Assembly: GCA_035566435.1 (NCBI GenBank)
Contig: DATMRF010000047.1
Coordinates: 1 to 64,000, forward strand
Length of the DNA: 64,000 nucleotides
Direction: 5' to 3'
DNA from: DATMRF01 sp035566435
Lineage (GTDB): Bacteria; Verrucomicrobiota; Verrucomicrobiia; Limisphaerales; UBA8199
The position numbers were made by a program, and so were the translations under genes. Within the stretch, counting starts at the first letter, position 1. Each line of letters begins with the position of its first letter. Positions 40,996 through 49,595 of this stretch are shown here, in pieces. The notes beneath the pieces were generated by a model. It was given only the letters and a program-made list of their open reading frames with translations, made no database searches and had not been told where the DNA came from.

Positions 40996-42273
40996 TTAGA
41001 GTTTTGTCGGCGCTTCGCACTCTTCGATTCGCCGGGTGATGAAGTCGCGCTCGATGGGAAGCAGGGTGACCTTCGCGGCCTGGCGAAAGTGCGTGACCGC
41101 GGCAGCGGTCTGTCCGAGTTCGGCGGCGAATGTGCCACGCATCGCGTGGTAGAGATGATTCCCTTCGAGCACAGAGCGTTGCCGGATGTTGTCGAGCGCG
41201 TCCAGTCCGGCTTGTGCGCCGTGGACGCGCGCGACAGCGACTGCTCTGTTCATGGCGGTGACAGGCGAAGCAGTGAGTGCGAGAAGCTGGTCGTAGAGAT
41301 GCAGGATGCGCGGCCAGTCGGTCGCGGATGCGTCGGACGCCGTGCAATGCGTAGCGGCAATGCTGGCTTCAATGTGATAAACGCTCAATGCTCCTCCTTG
41401 CGATGCGTGCTGAAGGCACAGTACGCCGCGCTGGATCATGGCTTGGTTCCACGCAGTGCGGTCCTGCTCGTGCAAACGCAGGAGTTTCCCGGCGTCGTCG
41501 GTGCGGGCGTCCAAGCGGGCGGCGTTGAGCAACATGAGCGCGAGCAGGGCATGAGCGCGCGGCTCTTGTGTAGCGGGATGCTGGGTGACCAAGCTGACGA
41601 GCCGGATGGCTTCCTGGCAAAGCTCCTCGCGCACGAGGCGCTCGCCCGTGGAGGCTTTGTAGCCTTCGTTGAAAAGCAGGTAGAGCGTGTGCAGCACGCC
41701 ATCAAGCCGGGACGAAAGCGCGGCGGTATCCGGCACGGCAAACGGCAGTGCCAGCTCGCGGATGCGCTGCCGGGCGCGCACCAGGCGCTTCGCGATCGCT
41801 GCCTCGCTGGTGAGAAAGGCGGCAGCAATTTCCACGGGGCTGAACCCGCACAGCGTGCGCAGCGCGAGCGCGATCTGTGATTCGGCGGCGAGTTCGGGGT
41901 GAAAACAGACAAACATCAACCGCAACGTGTCATCAGCGAAAGTCTCGTGTGTCATGTCTTCAGATGTCGATGACAGCCACCGGGTGTGCTCGGCGGCGAT
42001 GCCTTCCTGTTTTTCGTTCCATCGCTGTTCACGTTGCAGCGCATTAAGCGCGAGATTTTTTGCCACTTGCGTCAGCCACGCGGCAGGATTGTCCGGTACG
42101 CCGCGATACGACCACGTTTGCAGCGCGCGCAGCAACGCCTCCTGCACCACGTCCTCGACCAGCTGCAGCCGGTGCGTGCCGAGGTGCGCGGTGAGCGTGG
42201 CGACCACTTTCGCGCCTTCGTGACGGAAAAAATGATCGGCTGCCTCGCCCGCGCTGTCACCGTGCCGGCTCAT
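40996..42273 (-). CDS. ECF42-type RNA polymerase sigma factor
   Basis: This 425-residue protein has region 2 (LVEDVVQEALLRALQTW) and region 4 helix-turn-helix (GFSPVEIAAAFLTSEAAIAKRL) in the first 180 residues. A 240-residue helical TPR-like C-terminal extension follows (LLFNEGYKASTGERL, DRTAWNQAMIQRG). The extension is characteristic of the ECF42 group, which lacks an anti-sigma factor and is encoded beside DGPF/YCII proteins, as here. It is the last gene of the operon, 6 nt after the YCII gene. Confidence 0.9.
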   Translation of the reverse strand: MSRHGDSAGEAADHFFRHEGAKVVATLTAHLGTHRLQLVEDVVQEALLRALQTWSYRGVPDNPAAWLTQVAKNLALNALQREQRWNEKQEGIAAEHTRWLSSTSEDMTHETFADDTLRLMFVCFHPELAAESQIALALRTLCGFSPVEIAAAFLTSEAAIAKRLVRARQRIRELALPFAVPDTAALSSRLDGVLHTLYLLFNEGYKASTGERLVREELCQEAIRLVSLVTQHPATQEPRAHALLALMLLNAARLDARTDDAGKLLRLHEQDRTAWNQAMIQRGVLCLQHASQGGALSVYHIEASIAATHCTASDASATDWPRILHLYDQLLALTASPVTAMNRAVAVARVHGAQAGLDALDNIRQRSVLEGNHLYHAMRGTFAAELGQTAAAVTHFRQAAKVTLLPIERDFITRRIEECEAPTKL

Positions 42274-42279
42274 GCGGGC

Positions 42280-42648
42280 TCAATCGCGTTGCAACTCGGC
42301 AATCTGGCGTACTTCCAACTGCCCGCCGTAATTAAACATCGGACAGGTGCGGGCGATGTTCACTGCCTCCTCCATGGTGGTTACATTGACGATGAAGAAA
42401 CCACCGATGGCTTCTTTGGATTCCGCGGCGATGCCGTCGGAAACGATGCTCCCGTTCTTGCCGGAAACGATTTTGCGTTCGGGCGTCAACGGCTGCGCCG
42501 CGCTCATAACGCCTTTCTTGGTAAGGCCGTCAATCCAGGCGTAGACTTCAGTCATCTTGGCCTGCATTTGTTCAGCCGAAAGTCCGCCATCGGTGCATGC
42601 GCCGCCTTGGACGAGAAACATGTATTGATTGGTAGGAGTGTTTTTCAT
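42280..42648 (-). CDS. YCII/DGPF domain protein
   Basis: This 122-residue protein has the YCII-related ferredoxin-like fold: YMFLVQGGACTDGGL, a middle GPF-type region replaced by KSGVM-like TKKGVMSAAQPL, and IGGFFIVNVTTMEEAVNIA at the C-terminus. DGPF proteins are the regular partners of ECF41/42 sigma factors. Its ATG overlaps the upstream gene's TGA by 4 nt. Confidence 0.88.
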   Translation of the reverse strand: MKNTPTNQYMFLVQGGACTDGGLSAEQMQAKMTEVYAWIDGLTKKGVMSAAQPLTPERKIVSGKNGSIVSDGIAAESKEAIGGFFIVNVTTMEEAVNIARTCPMFNYGGQLEVRQIAELQRD

Positions 42649-42974
42649 GAGCGTGTCTGGGTGTGCTGGAGATTGAATGTTTGTTTGTTTTGCCCGCAAT
42701 TTACCACGCGCCCAACTACGCACAATGCCAGTGTCCCAATGCAGAGCGCGGTGAGTATGCGCATGAGGATATGTGCGGAGGAATACGACAACGTTATTCC
42801 AGAGCCCAGAGCCACATAGGCCGCGAGGCATAGGGGACACTTTGGCATGAGCGCGAGCAGCGCGCCGGGGACGATCCACCCGGCAACCTCCCTGACACGA
42901 CGCAGCCACGTTCTTTGCTGACGCGCATCGCGACTGGTGGGCAGCTTCCGTTGACAGCAGTACTGCGAGTTCAT
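42645..42974 (-). CDS. Small cysteine-rich membrane protein
   Basis: This 109-residue protein starts at ATG 42974, overlapping the DUF899 stop by 4 nt (ATGA). Two to three hydrophobic helices include VAGWIVPGALLALMPKCPLC, with a CPLC motif in or near the membrane, resembling MerC-type or thiol-linked membrane proteins. The N-terminus has CC and basic residues. The function is unknown, but coupled translation with the sigma operon points to a shared stress response. Confidence 0.75.
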   Translation of the reverse strand: MNSQYCCQRKLPTSRDARQQRTWLRRVREVAGWIVPGALLALMPKCPLCLAAYVALGSGITLSYSSAHILMRILTALCIGTLALCVVGRVVNCGQNKQTFNLQHTQTRS

Positions 42975-43729
42975 GCTTTTGCTTCCTTGGACTGGCAACC
43001 GCGTTTCGTCGAGCCGGTATCGTAGCTGTCGTGATAGCGAACCCATTCCATTGAGCGTTCGAGATTATCCTCGTCGCGGCCTTTGGGCGTCAGATCGAGG
43101 ATGCGGTACGTTCCCATCATCAGTTCGACGCCCCGGCCATACACCGAATACGTGTGATAAATCAAACCATCGGTGGCCTGGTGAAACACGCTGATTCCCG
43201 GCGCTTCCGTGCTGCCAAAAGGTTGCCTGGTGTAATTGTAGTCCACTTTGCCACTTTCCACTTCTTTCTCCGTGAATGACACACGGAAATCATGGTTGAA
43301 ATCGCTGCCGTTCGATGACACCCATTCGAAGGCCCAGCCTATGCGCTTCTTGAATGCCTCGATCTCGGCCAGCGGCGCCCGAGAAATGGCCATCATCGTG
43401 ACGTCGCGCGCGGCCAGATGCGGGAGCATCCCGTCGGTGTGGTCGGCCATGTAAGAGCAGCTAGGACAACCTTCGCCCCAGCCCGGCCCGAGCATGAAAT
43501 GCTGAATGACCAACTGGCTCCGCCCGGCAAAAAGCTCGGCGAGCGAGACACGCCCCCTCCGGCTGTCGAACTGGTAGTCTTTCTCGATCTTCACCCAGGG
43601 AAGCGCGCGGCGTTTGGCGCTGACCGCGTCCATCTGCCGGGTGAGGCCCTTTTCTTCCGCGAGAAGTTCCTTCCGGGCGGCGAGCCACTCGGAAGTCGTT
43701 ACAATGCTGTGGTTTGTCGTTGTTTTCAT
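42971..43729 (-). CDS. DUF899 thioredoxin-like protein
   Basis: ATG 43729 gives 252 residues. The family N-terminus EWLAARKELLAEEKGLTRQ and ALPWVKIEKDYQF leads into a thioredoxin-like body: LFAGRSQLVIQHFMLGPGWG, then GCPSCSYMADH with the CPSC pair, and a C-terminal YDTG/KRG. DUF899 proteins are predicted dithiol-disulfide oxidoreductases. It heads a four-gene operon ending in an ECF sigma factor. A broken copy is at 5211-5417. Confidence 0.9.
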   Translation of the reverse strand: MKTTTNHSIVTTSEWLAARKELLAEEKGLTRQMDAVSAKRRALPWVKIEKDYQFDSRRGRVSLAELFAGRSQLVIQHFMLGPGWGEGCPSCSYMADHTDGMLPHLAARDVTMMAISRAPLAEIEAFKKRIGWAFEWVSSNGSDFNHDFRVSFTEKEVESGKVDYNYTRQPFGSTEAPGISVFHQATDGLIYHTYSVYGRGVELMMGTYRILDLTPKGRDEDNLERSMEWVRYHDSYDTGSTKRGCQSKEAKA

Positions 43730-44343
43730 TGATTGTCCTGTTTTGTTGTTGTTTTGTTCGGTTTTTGCGGCTGCCGCAGCAGCCCGTTCAATGAAACGAC
43801 AAACGAACTTGCCCGCCGGGGACACGGGGAAGACAAAATCTTGAAAAAAGTTTCTACGCCTCACGGAGCGTGTCAGGTCGCAGCCGTTGGCTACCAACAG
43901 ACCTGAGCACCATAGTCCTCGTTGGCCGGATATTTATGATGGCCGATTCCTGCTTTGCAAGGGGCTTGCCGCCCTGACATTGTCAGAGCACCGTGGCCCC
44001 AATTCAGGTTTCTATGCTAAAAAGAAAAGCGAATCGCACCACAACTCCAGGGGATCCGGCGACGGCTTTCTAAACTTTGGGGGCGACAAACTCACGTCGC
44101 CCACCAAAGTTTGCCGCCTCAGCATTTCCCATCCGAGCCACCAATGTAAACAAACTGTAATTCCTCTCCAGTCGCAGGAATGAGCGTTTGTTCTACCCGT
44201 CAACCACTCAAAAAAAGCAGTGGACTGATGGGTGCACTAATGCCCCACTTTTGGCCATGGGCGTCTTCGGAAGGGGTCTGGCAGTTGGGGCGACCGAGGC
44301 TCACAAAACCCTGTATTTACAGACCTTTTATGAGCTTCAAAAA
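43730..44343. other. Intergenic region upstream of the DUF899 operon
   Basis: No gene is seen. It contains the hairpin at 44072-44112 and a GCAGTGGACTGATGGG-type unit near 44218. The promoter of the operon should lie just upstream of 43730, but no clear -35/-10 pair was found. Confidence 0.5.
44072..44112. repeat. Strong inverted repeat
   Basis: AAACTTTGGGGGCGAC (44072-44087) pairs with GTCGCCC-A-CCAAAGTTT (44096-44112) across an 8-nt loop, with a single bulged A. There is no T-run on either side, so it is more likely a mobile palindromic element than a terminator. Confidence 0.7.
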
Positions 44344-44420
44344 TGGCGCGCCCGCCGCGACTCGAACGCGGGACCCTCTGCTTAGAAGGCAGATGCTCTA
44401 TCCAACTGAGCTACGGGCGC
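44344..44420 (-). tRNA. tRNA-Arg(TCT), canonical
   Basis: This is a standard 77-nt cloverleaf: acceptor GCGCCCG/CGGGCGC, D arm with AGTTGGATA (G18G19 present), anticodon stem TCTGC/GCAGA with loop CTTCTAA (U33, anticodon TCT), T-loop TTCGAGT (T54 Psi55 C56) and encoded GCCA. All conserved elbow bases are present, in contrast to the other tRNA genes of the window. Confidence 0.97.
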
Positions 44421-44611
44421 GTCTCGCGGTAAAGTAACGAGCAAAAGCCGCCGGCGCAAGCGCTGGGGGCGGTGGAGGCGGAAGAGCCAAACCCTCTCGG
44501 GCGGACACTCCTTCAAGAACCACGAAATACTCGAACAACAAGAAACGCGTCTTTCTTCGCATGGTTCCCGCATTCCGTGGTTCGGAGATGCAAGAGAACG
44601 CCCTGGCGCCT

Positions 44612-45661
44612 TCATTGCTTCGGTTGGGCTTGAAGTTGCTCGAGTTGGTGTTTGAGGAGGTCGTGCAGGAAAGCGCGTTCGGGCCCGGTGATCCGGGTTT
44701 TGGCAAGATTGACCGAGAAAGCCGTCAGCCACAGTTGGCCGGAAGGGCGGTAGTCCAGCTCCCGGCGTACTCGGCGCTCGAGGTCGGGCATGTGGCCGGT
44801 GCCGTAGAAGACGGCGACGGAATCACGCCGTCCGAGCTTCTTCATCTCGGTTTTGAGGTCTGCGATCACCTTTTGGTTGCGCTTTTGGAGCAGGACGTCG
44901 AGGAGCTGTTTCATTTCCGGCGGCAAGCCCTCGAGCCTCGAGGGGTCGCCTTGGATCTCGCAGATGGTGTCGATGAGAGCCAGCTTCGCCAGGCCTTGCA
45001 GTTTCGGGTTGGCGCCAATAACGCGCAGGCCGAGCTGCACCAAGGAATCGAGCCACGAACCGCCCTGCATCATTTCCAGGAGTCCCTCGAAGCTTGGGCC
45101 GGCGCCGGGCTGTCCGGGCGCGGGCGGTTGTTCGGCGATGAGGTCGCGGATTTGGCCGACCGAGAGGTCACAGTGACGAAAGTTGGGGCGGCGGTAATCG
45201 ATCGCTTCGAGCTGGAACACCAGGCCGAGCGCGGCCGCCATCGAGGACTGTAATGATGAGGCGCTGCCGCTGGCGGCAGAGGCAGCGGCGCGAGGACCAG
45301 AGGCCGGTGGCGAAGCGGCGCCGGGTTTGGCATCAGTGGCTTCGTCCGAAGGGCCGGCAACGCCTTCGAAGAGCACGAGCGTTTGCGCATCCAGATGTTT
45401 TTGCAGGACGGCGTAGTAATTGGACTCGCCAAGGTGCGAAACGCCCGCCAGCCAGAGCGTTGGTCCTTTATGACGAGCAGGGACGAATTTCCGGACGGCG
45501 ATCTGGAGCTGGATGAGGTTGGAATCGGCGTTGTCGATGCGGACGTAAGGCTCCGGGGAAGGCGGCGGCGGCGCGGCGGCGCGGGCTTTGGCGGAGTGCG
45601 ACGTGGAGCAGCCAGGCGCCAGTAATAAAGTGGCGAGGAGAACGAAAACGCCCGAATGCAT
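44612..45661 (-). CDS. TraB/GumN (TIKI-like) lipoprotein
   Basis: ATG 45661 gives about 349 residues with lipobox LLLAPGCSTS near residue 18; the frame is open to 45736. The core has a conserved GVSHLGE motif (metal-type His/Glu) near 70, LVLFEGV, and the late FYGTGHMPDLERRV, all typical of the TraB/GumN/TIKI fold, whose characterised members are metalloproteases. An Ala/Ser-rich insert interrupts the middle (residues 110-140). Confidence 0.8.
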   Translation of the reverse strand: MHSGVFVLLATLLLAPGCSTSHSAKARAAAPPPPSPEPYVRIDNADSNLIQLQIAVRKFVPARHKGPTLWLAGVSHLGESNYYAVLQKHLDAQTLVLFEGVAGPSDEATDAKPGAASPPASGPRAAASAASGSASSLQSSMAAALGLVFQLEAIDYRRPNFRHCDLSVGQIRDLIAEQPPAPGQPGAGPSFEGLLEMMQGGSWLDSLVQLGLRVIGANPKLQGLAKLALIDTICEIQGDPSRLEGLPPEMKQLLDVLLQKRNQKVIADLKTEMKKLGRRDSVAVFYGTGHMPDLERRVRRELDYRPSGQLWLTAFSVNLAKTRITGPERAFLHDLLKHQLEQLQAQPKQ

Positions 45662-45888
45662 GTCCCGAGACGATGGGGGCAGTTTTCGGAATTGTAAAGC
45701 GGCAGGCCCCGTCTGCGGAGAGGGGAGTTGCCACAAAACGGCACAAAGAGGGACAAGAGCAGAATTCCTCGCGCATCTTTGCGCCTTATTGCGGCTACGT
45801 CTCTTGCTCGTGCCGGTGAGGACGCCGGCGCTCCCGGTTGCGGCTTTCCATCATGCCCGGCGTGAAGGTATGCTGCGGAATACAGAAG

Positions 45889-47316
45889 ATGAACGCCTCC
45901 GCGCCAGCGCCGCTGATTGTCCCGGGTTCGAGCCGGCTGATGTCGCTGGACGTGTTTCGCGGCGCGACCATTGCGGGGATGATGCTGGTGAATAACCCTG
46001 GGGATTGGGGCGCGGTTTACCCGCCCTTGGAACATGCGGCGTGGCACGGGTGGACCTTCACAGATTTAATCTTCCCGTTTTTCCTGTGGATTGTTGGCGT
46101 GGCGATTCCCCTCTCGACCGCGCGCCGGCTCGAGCAGGGGCAGAGCCGCAAACAATTGTTCCTTCATGCGCTGCGCCGCGCGGTGATTATCTTCGCGCTC
46201 GGCTTCTTTCTGAACTCGTTCGGTTATTTCATCGACGGCTCGCTCGTGCGGGACGGGTTCCCGGCGTGGTGGCATAATTACGCGACGACGGTTCGGATCC
46301 CGGGGGTGTTGCAGCGCATCGCGATTTGTTACCTGGCGGCGACGGTCGTCTTTCTGTTGACGGAGAGAGTCGCAATTTCAGCCCTTTCGCAAGACCCCGG
46401 CGCGCTGAGGACAGCGCGCCCTACCTCCGAACACCCGGCTCTGACGCCGGCTCCGGTAGGCACGTTGCAGCAAGCTCAACGGGGCGGGGCAATGGGCCCC
46501 CTTGCGTCGGCTCCTACACGGGTGCCGCAGATGGTTCTTCGCCCGGGGGTTCGTGGGCAATTGCTTGCCATTTTTGTTTTACTGGCTGGGTATTGGCTGC
46601 TGATGATGCTGTGGCCAGTGCCGGGTTACGGCTCGGGGATTCTGGATAAGGAAGGCAATTTCGCGCAATACATCGACGAAACGGTGCTGACCGGGCCGGT
46701 CATAGGCACGCACGTCTGGAGGACCGCGAAAACCTGGGACCCGGAAGGCATCGTCAGCACGCTCCCGGCCATCGCGACCTGCCTCTTTGGCGTGCTCACG
46801 GGGCAATTGCTGCGGTCGAAGCTGAGTCCCGAAACGAAGACATCGTGGATGTTCATCGCGGGCTGCGTGATGCTGCTGGCCGGGCAATGGATGAACCCGT
46901 GGCTGCCGATCAACAAGAGCCTTTGGACCAGCTCTTACGCGGTGTTCATGGCCGGCATGGCGCTGGTGGGCTTTGCGGTCTGCTATTGGCTGGTGGATGT
47001 GCAGGGTTGGCGCAAATGCGCGAAGCCGTTTGCCGTGTACGGCATGAATGCCATCACAGTGTTCGTGCTGGCGGGCGTGCTGGGGCGGCTTTCGCTCGAG
47101 ATTAAAATGGTCACTGCCGCCGGGGCGAAAGTCGCGCTCAAGACCTGGCTGTACGAGAAGTTCTTTGCGCCCTTTGCGAGCCCGGAAACGGCACCGTGCC
47201 TTGGGTTTTTGGCGAGTCCGCGGAACGCTTCGCTCCTCTGGGCGTTGCTGTACGTGCTCGCGCTTTACCTGGTGGCGTACGCGATGTACCGCAAGAGATG
47301 GTTTGTGAAGTTCTAA
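45889..47316 (+). CDS. Heparan-alpha-glucosaminide N-acetyltransferase-like membrane protein
   Basis: ATG 45889 gives 475 residues. About ten helices are predicted. Motifs include SLDVFRGATIAGMMLVNNPG (residues 18-37), a catalytic-type His in HAAWHGWTFTDLIFPFFLW (50-70), RIPGVLQRIAICY and YGMNAITVFVLAGVLGR. The family acetylates amino sugars across the membrane (DUF5009/HGSNAT). Residues roughly 160-220 consist of repeat-derived sequence replacing a short loop, in frame; see the repeat entry. Confidence 0.88.
   Translation: MNASAPAPLIVPGSSRLMSLDVFRGATIAGMMLVNNPGDWGAVYPPLEHAAWHGWTFTDLIFPFFLWIVGVAIPLSTARRLEQGQSRKQLFLHALRRAVIIFALGFFLNSFGYFIDGSLVRDGFPAWWHNYATTVRIPGVLQRIAICYLAATVVFLLTERVAISALSQDPGALRTARPTSEHPALTPAPVGTLQQAQRGGAMGPLASAPTRVPQMVLRPGVRGQLLAIFVLLAGYWLLMMLWPVPGYGSGILDKEGNFAQYIDETVLTGPVIGTHVWRTAKTWDPEGIVSTLPAIATCLFGVLTGQLLRSKLSPETKTSWMFIAGCVMLLAGQWMNPWLPINKSLWTSSYAVFMAGMALVGFAVCYWLVDVQGWRKCAKPFAVYGMNAITVFVLAGVLGRLSLEIKMVTAAGAKVALKTWLYEKFFAPFASPETAPCLGFLASPRNASLLWALLYVLALYLVAYAMYRKRWFVKF
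46399..46548. repeat. In-frame palindromic insertion in the acyltransferase gene
   Basis: GGCGCGCTGAGGACAGCGCGCC (a palindrome of two 10-nt arms) starts at 46399. CCGGCTCTGACGCCGG follows, and CGTCGGCTCCTAC lies at 46505-46517. That 13-mer is identical to one end of the rtcB insertion (1654-1666). The block is translated through as a low-complexity Pro/Ala/Gly/Arg loop without stops. The exact outer ends are uncertain. Confidence 0.7.
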
Positions 47317-47344
47317 CCCGGATATGTCAGAACTGACAGGGCAG

Positions 47345-47406
47345 AGCGCCGGCATGTTGCCAGCTTACACGGTCCGAACAACCTAAGCCGGCAACATGCC
47401 GGCGCT
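47345..47406. repeat. Near-perfect long inverted repeat
   Basis: AGCGCCGGCATGTTGCC-A-GCTT (47345-47366) pairs with AAGC-C-GGCAACATGCCGGCGCT (47385-47406), 21 bp with one mismatch around an 18-nt loop. It lies between convergent genes and could serve both as a terminator and as a dispersed palindrome, but lacks a T-run. Confidence 0.75.
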
Positions 47407-47441
47407 GCGAGTTGTTGGCGTTTCGGGCAAAGCAGCCCAGC

Positions 47442-48878
47442 CTAAAACCGTCCCAGGTGCCAGCCGTCGCGGTAACGGCGGCGCAGCAAGCGGTTGGCGT
47501 CGGGCTGATTATTAACTTTCAGCCGCGCGGAATCCCACTCGAGCTTCAGGTCGGGTAAACGGAGCGCGACGGTGCCCAGCAGGATCGCTTCGGTCATGGG
47601 GCCGGTTTGGGCGAAATGCGATTCGGTGTTTTCGCCGCCGAGGCAGGCATCGACGAAATGATGGTAATGGTTGCGCGCCGGCAGCACGGGGCGTTTGAGC
47701 TCTTTGAATTTCTCTTCGGGAAGCAACTGCGGCACGGAATTGTGCGGGATGAGCAGCGAGCCCTCCGTGCCGATGAGAATGGAGGATTCCGGCGGGTACT
47801 CCTTAAGGTCGGCCGAGTAGAGCCGGCGGATGTGCTCGGGCGGATAGTACTCCCCGTCAAACCATTCGAGGACAAGTTCGCGGCGGTCGGTTCTGTCGTT
47901 GCCGGGGAAAGTCCAGGTGATGTGGTCGGCTTGCGGCCAGGTGTCGGCACGGCGCACGGGTGACTCTTTCCAGGACTCCTGCACCTCGGCGGAGACGGTC
48001 AGCGGCGGCTGCAGGCCGAGGCCTTTCCAGACCGGGTCGAAGATGTGGCAGCCGATATCGCCCGACCAGCCAGTGCCAAAATCCTGCCAGGCGCGCCATT
48101 TGGTCGGGTGATAAATCTCCGGTACGTAGGGCCGAGCCGGAGCGGTGCCAAGCCATAAATCCCAGCGCAAAGCAGCGGGCGGTTCCTGTCCGATGGGCGG
48201 GCGCGGTCCCTTGAGGCGGTAATTTTCGACCGCACCGGGCCGGTTGGAACAAAGATAAGCATGCGTCACCTTGCCGATGCGCCCTTCCTTGAGCCATTGG
48301 ACGGCGGTGCGCTCCTGGATGCTCGAAGCCACCTGGGTTCCGAGCTGGGTTTTGACGCCCATCTGGACTGCTGCCAGCGTAAGCGCGCGCACTTCGGCGA
48401 CGTCATGGCAAAGCGGCTTCTGGCAATAAACGTGTTTGCCTTTCTGAATGGCACTGTAGGCGATGGCGAAGTGCATGTGGTCGGGTACCGCGACGTTGAC
48501 CGAATCAAGCCGGTCGCCTTCCTTCTGAAGCAACTCGCGCCAGTCCGAGTACAGCCGGGCGCCCGGGACAACTTTGGCCGCCTGGTCGAGGTGACCCGAA
48601 TCGACATCGCACAGCGCTACCAGTTGCACCCGCGGATGCTGCTGAAAATTCTGCAGGTCCGCCCAACCCATGCCACCGACGCCGATGCAGGCGTGGGCCA
48701 GCTTCTCGTTGGGCGAGATGGCTCTTGGTGCAGGCTGCAGATTGCGGCACGAGACGACGAACGGCGCGGCCAGGCCGGTCATGGTCGCGGCGCGCAGAAA
48801 CTGGCGGCGTGACCAGGCGGCAGACCGGGAAATAGCGACGGTATCCTTTGGGCAAAAAGCAGAAGGATTCTGTGTCAT
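47442..48878 (-). CDS. Tat-exported Gfo/Idh/MocA family oxidoreductase
   Basis: ATG 48878 gives 478 residues, with a twin-arginine leader WSRRQFLRAATMTGLAAPF. The Rossmann motif reads CIGVGGMGWAD, and YCQKPLCHDV carries the conserved active-site Lys near residue 168. The C-terminal sheet ends DANRLLRRRYRDGW. It is likely a periplasmic sugar oxidoreductase, distinct from the copy at 6721. No partner gene is adjacent. Confidence 0.88.
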   Translation of the reverse strand: MTQNPSAFCPKDTVAISRSAAWSRRQFLRAATMTGLAAPFVVSCRNLQPAPRAISPNEKLAHACIGVGGMGWADLQNFQQHPRVQLVALCDVDSGHLDQAAKVVPGARLYSDWRELLQKEGDRLDSVNVAVPDHMHFAIAYSAIQKGKHVYCQKPLCHDVAEVRALTLAAVQMGVKTQLGTQVASSIQERTAVQWLKEGRIGKVTHAYLCSNRPGAVENYRLKGPRPPIGQEPPAALRWDLWLGTAPARPYVPEIYHPTKWRAWQDFGTGWSGDIGCHIFDPVWKGLGLQPPLTVSAEVQESWKESPVRRADTWPQADHITWTFPGNDRTDRRELVLEWFDGEYYPPEHIRRLYSADLKEYPPESSILIGTEGSLLIPHNSVPQLLPEEKFKELKRPVLPARNHYHHFVDACLGGENTESHFAQTGPMTEAILLGTVALRLPDLKLEWDSARLKVNNQPDANRLLRRRYRDGWHLGRF

Positions 48879-49009
48879 ACGACCAGCTTGGGCGGTGTGC
48901 GCGGCCAATTCAAGGCCCATGTGGGGGAGCCTCTGCACCACTCCGGGTAACAGATACTTTTGGCGCACCGTGGCACACGATTCTGCCTCTCCCCATCCGA
49001 CTGGCGGCA

Positions 49010-49528
49010 TTAAAAGGAGTTGGACCGCGATTGGAGCGCCAGGAATTGCATCCGTGTAAGGCTGTACTTGACTGCGCGGCGCTCTTGATCGGTCCAGCCT
49101 GGAATCATCTCGGCGCTGTAGGAGAACTCACCTTCAAACTGCAACCCGGCCTTTTGCATCACACGTTGTGACGCGCGATTGCCTACCAGGGTTCGAGCCG
49201 AGACCTTGTCATACCCCCAGGCGCGGAACGCTGCCCGCACCAGCGCGCGCGAGCCTTCGGTGGCGAGCCCGCGGCCCCACGCGCTCCGCTTCAGGCGATA
49301 GCCCAGTTCCATTTCTTCCGGCGTGATCTTGTTGGGCCGCAGATGGAACCAGCCGACGAATTCATCGGCGCCGACGAGGTGAGCGGCCCAGCACCCTTGC
49401 GGCGGCGAATTCCGGTAGTAGCCCAGCAGGCGCGGCAGGATTTCGGTTTCGATTTGCGCGAGCGGCGTCGACTGGCCCTTGGTGATGAACCGCATCACCT
49501 CGGGGTCGCTGTCCAGTTCGAAGAGCAA
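49010..49528 (-). CDS. GNAT acetyltransferase (RimJ/RimL type), start uncertain
   Basis: The body shows the RimJ-like pattern: ELGYRLKRSAWGRGLATEGS (acetyl-CoA loop, residues 73-92) and LVGNRASQRVMQKAGL. The given start is a TTG at 49528, but the frame is open upstream and encodes ATERLYLRRFGPGDAP, a standard GNAT N-terminus, up to about 49576. No ATG or GTG start is present there. Either a non-standard start is used or the gene has lost its start. It lies directly after the TlpA gene (stop at 49596). Confidence 0.75.
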   Translation of the reverse strand: MLFELDSDPEVMRFITKGQSTPLAQIETEILPRLLGYYRNSPPQGCWAAHLVGADEFVGWFHLRPNKITPEEMELGYRLKRSAWGRGLATEGSRALVRAAFRAWGYDKVSARTLVGNRASQRVMQKAGLQFEGEFSYSAEMIPGWTDQERRAVKYSLTRMQFLALQSRSNSF

Positions 49529-49595
49529 GGGCGCGTCACCCGGGCCAAACCGCCGCAGGTAAAGCCGCTCGGTTGCGAGGACGATTCCGATCGAG

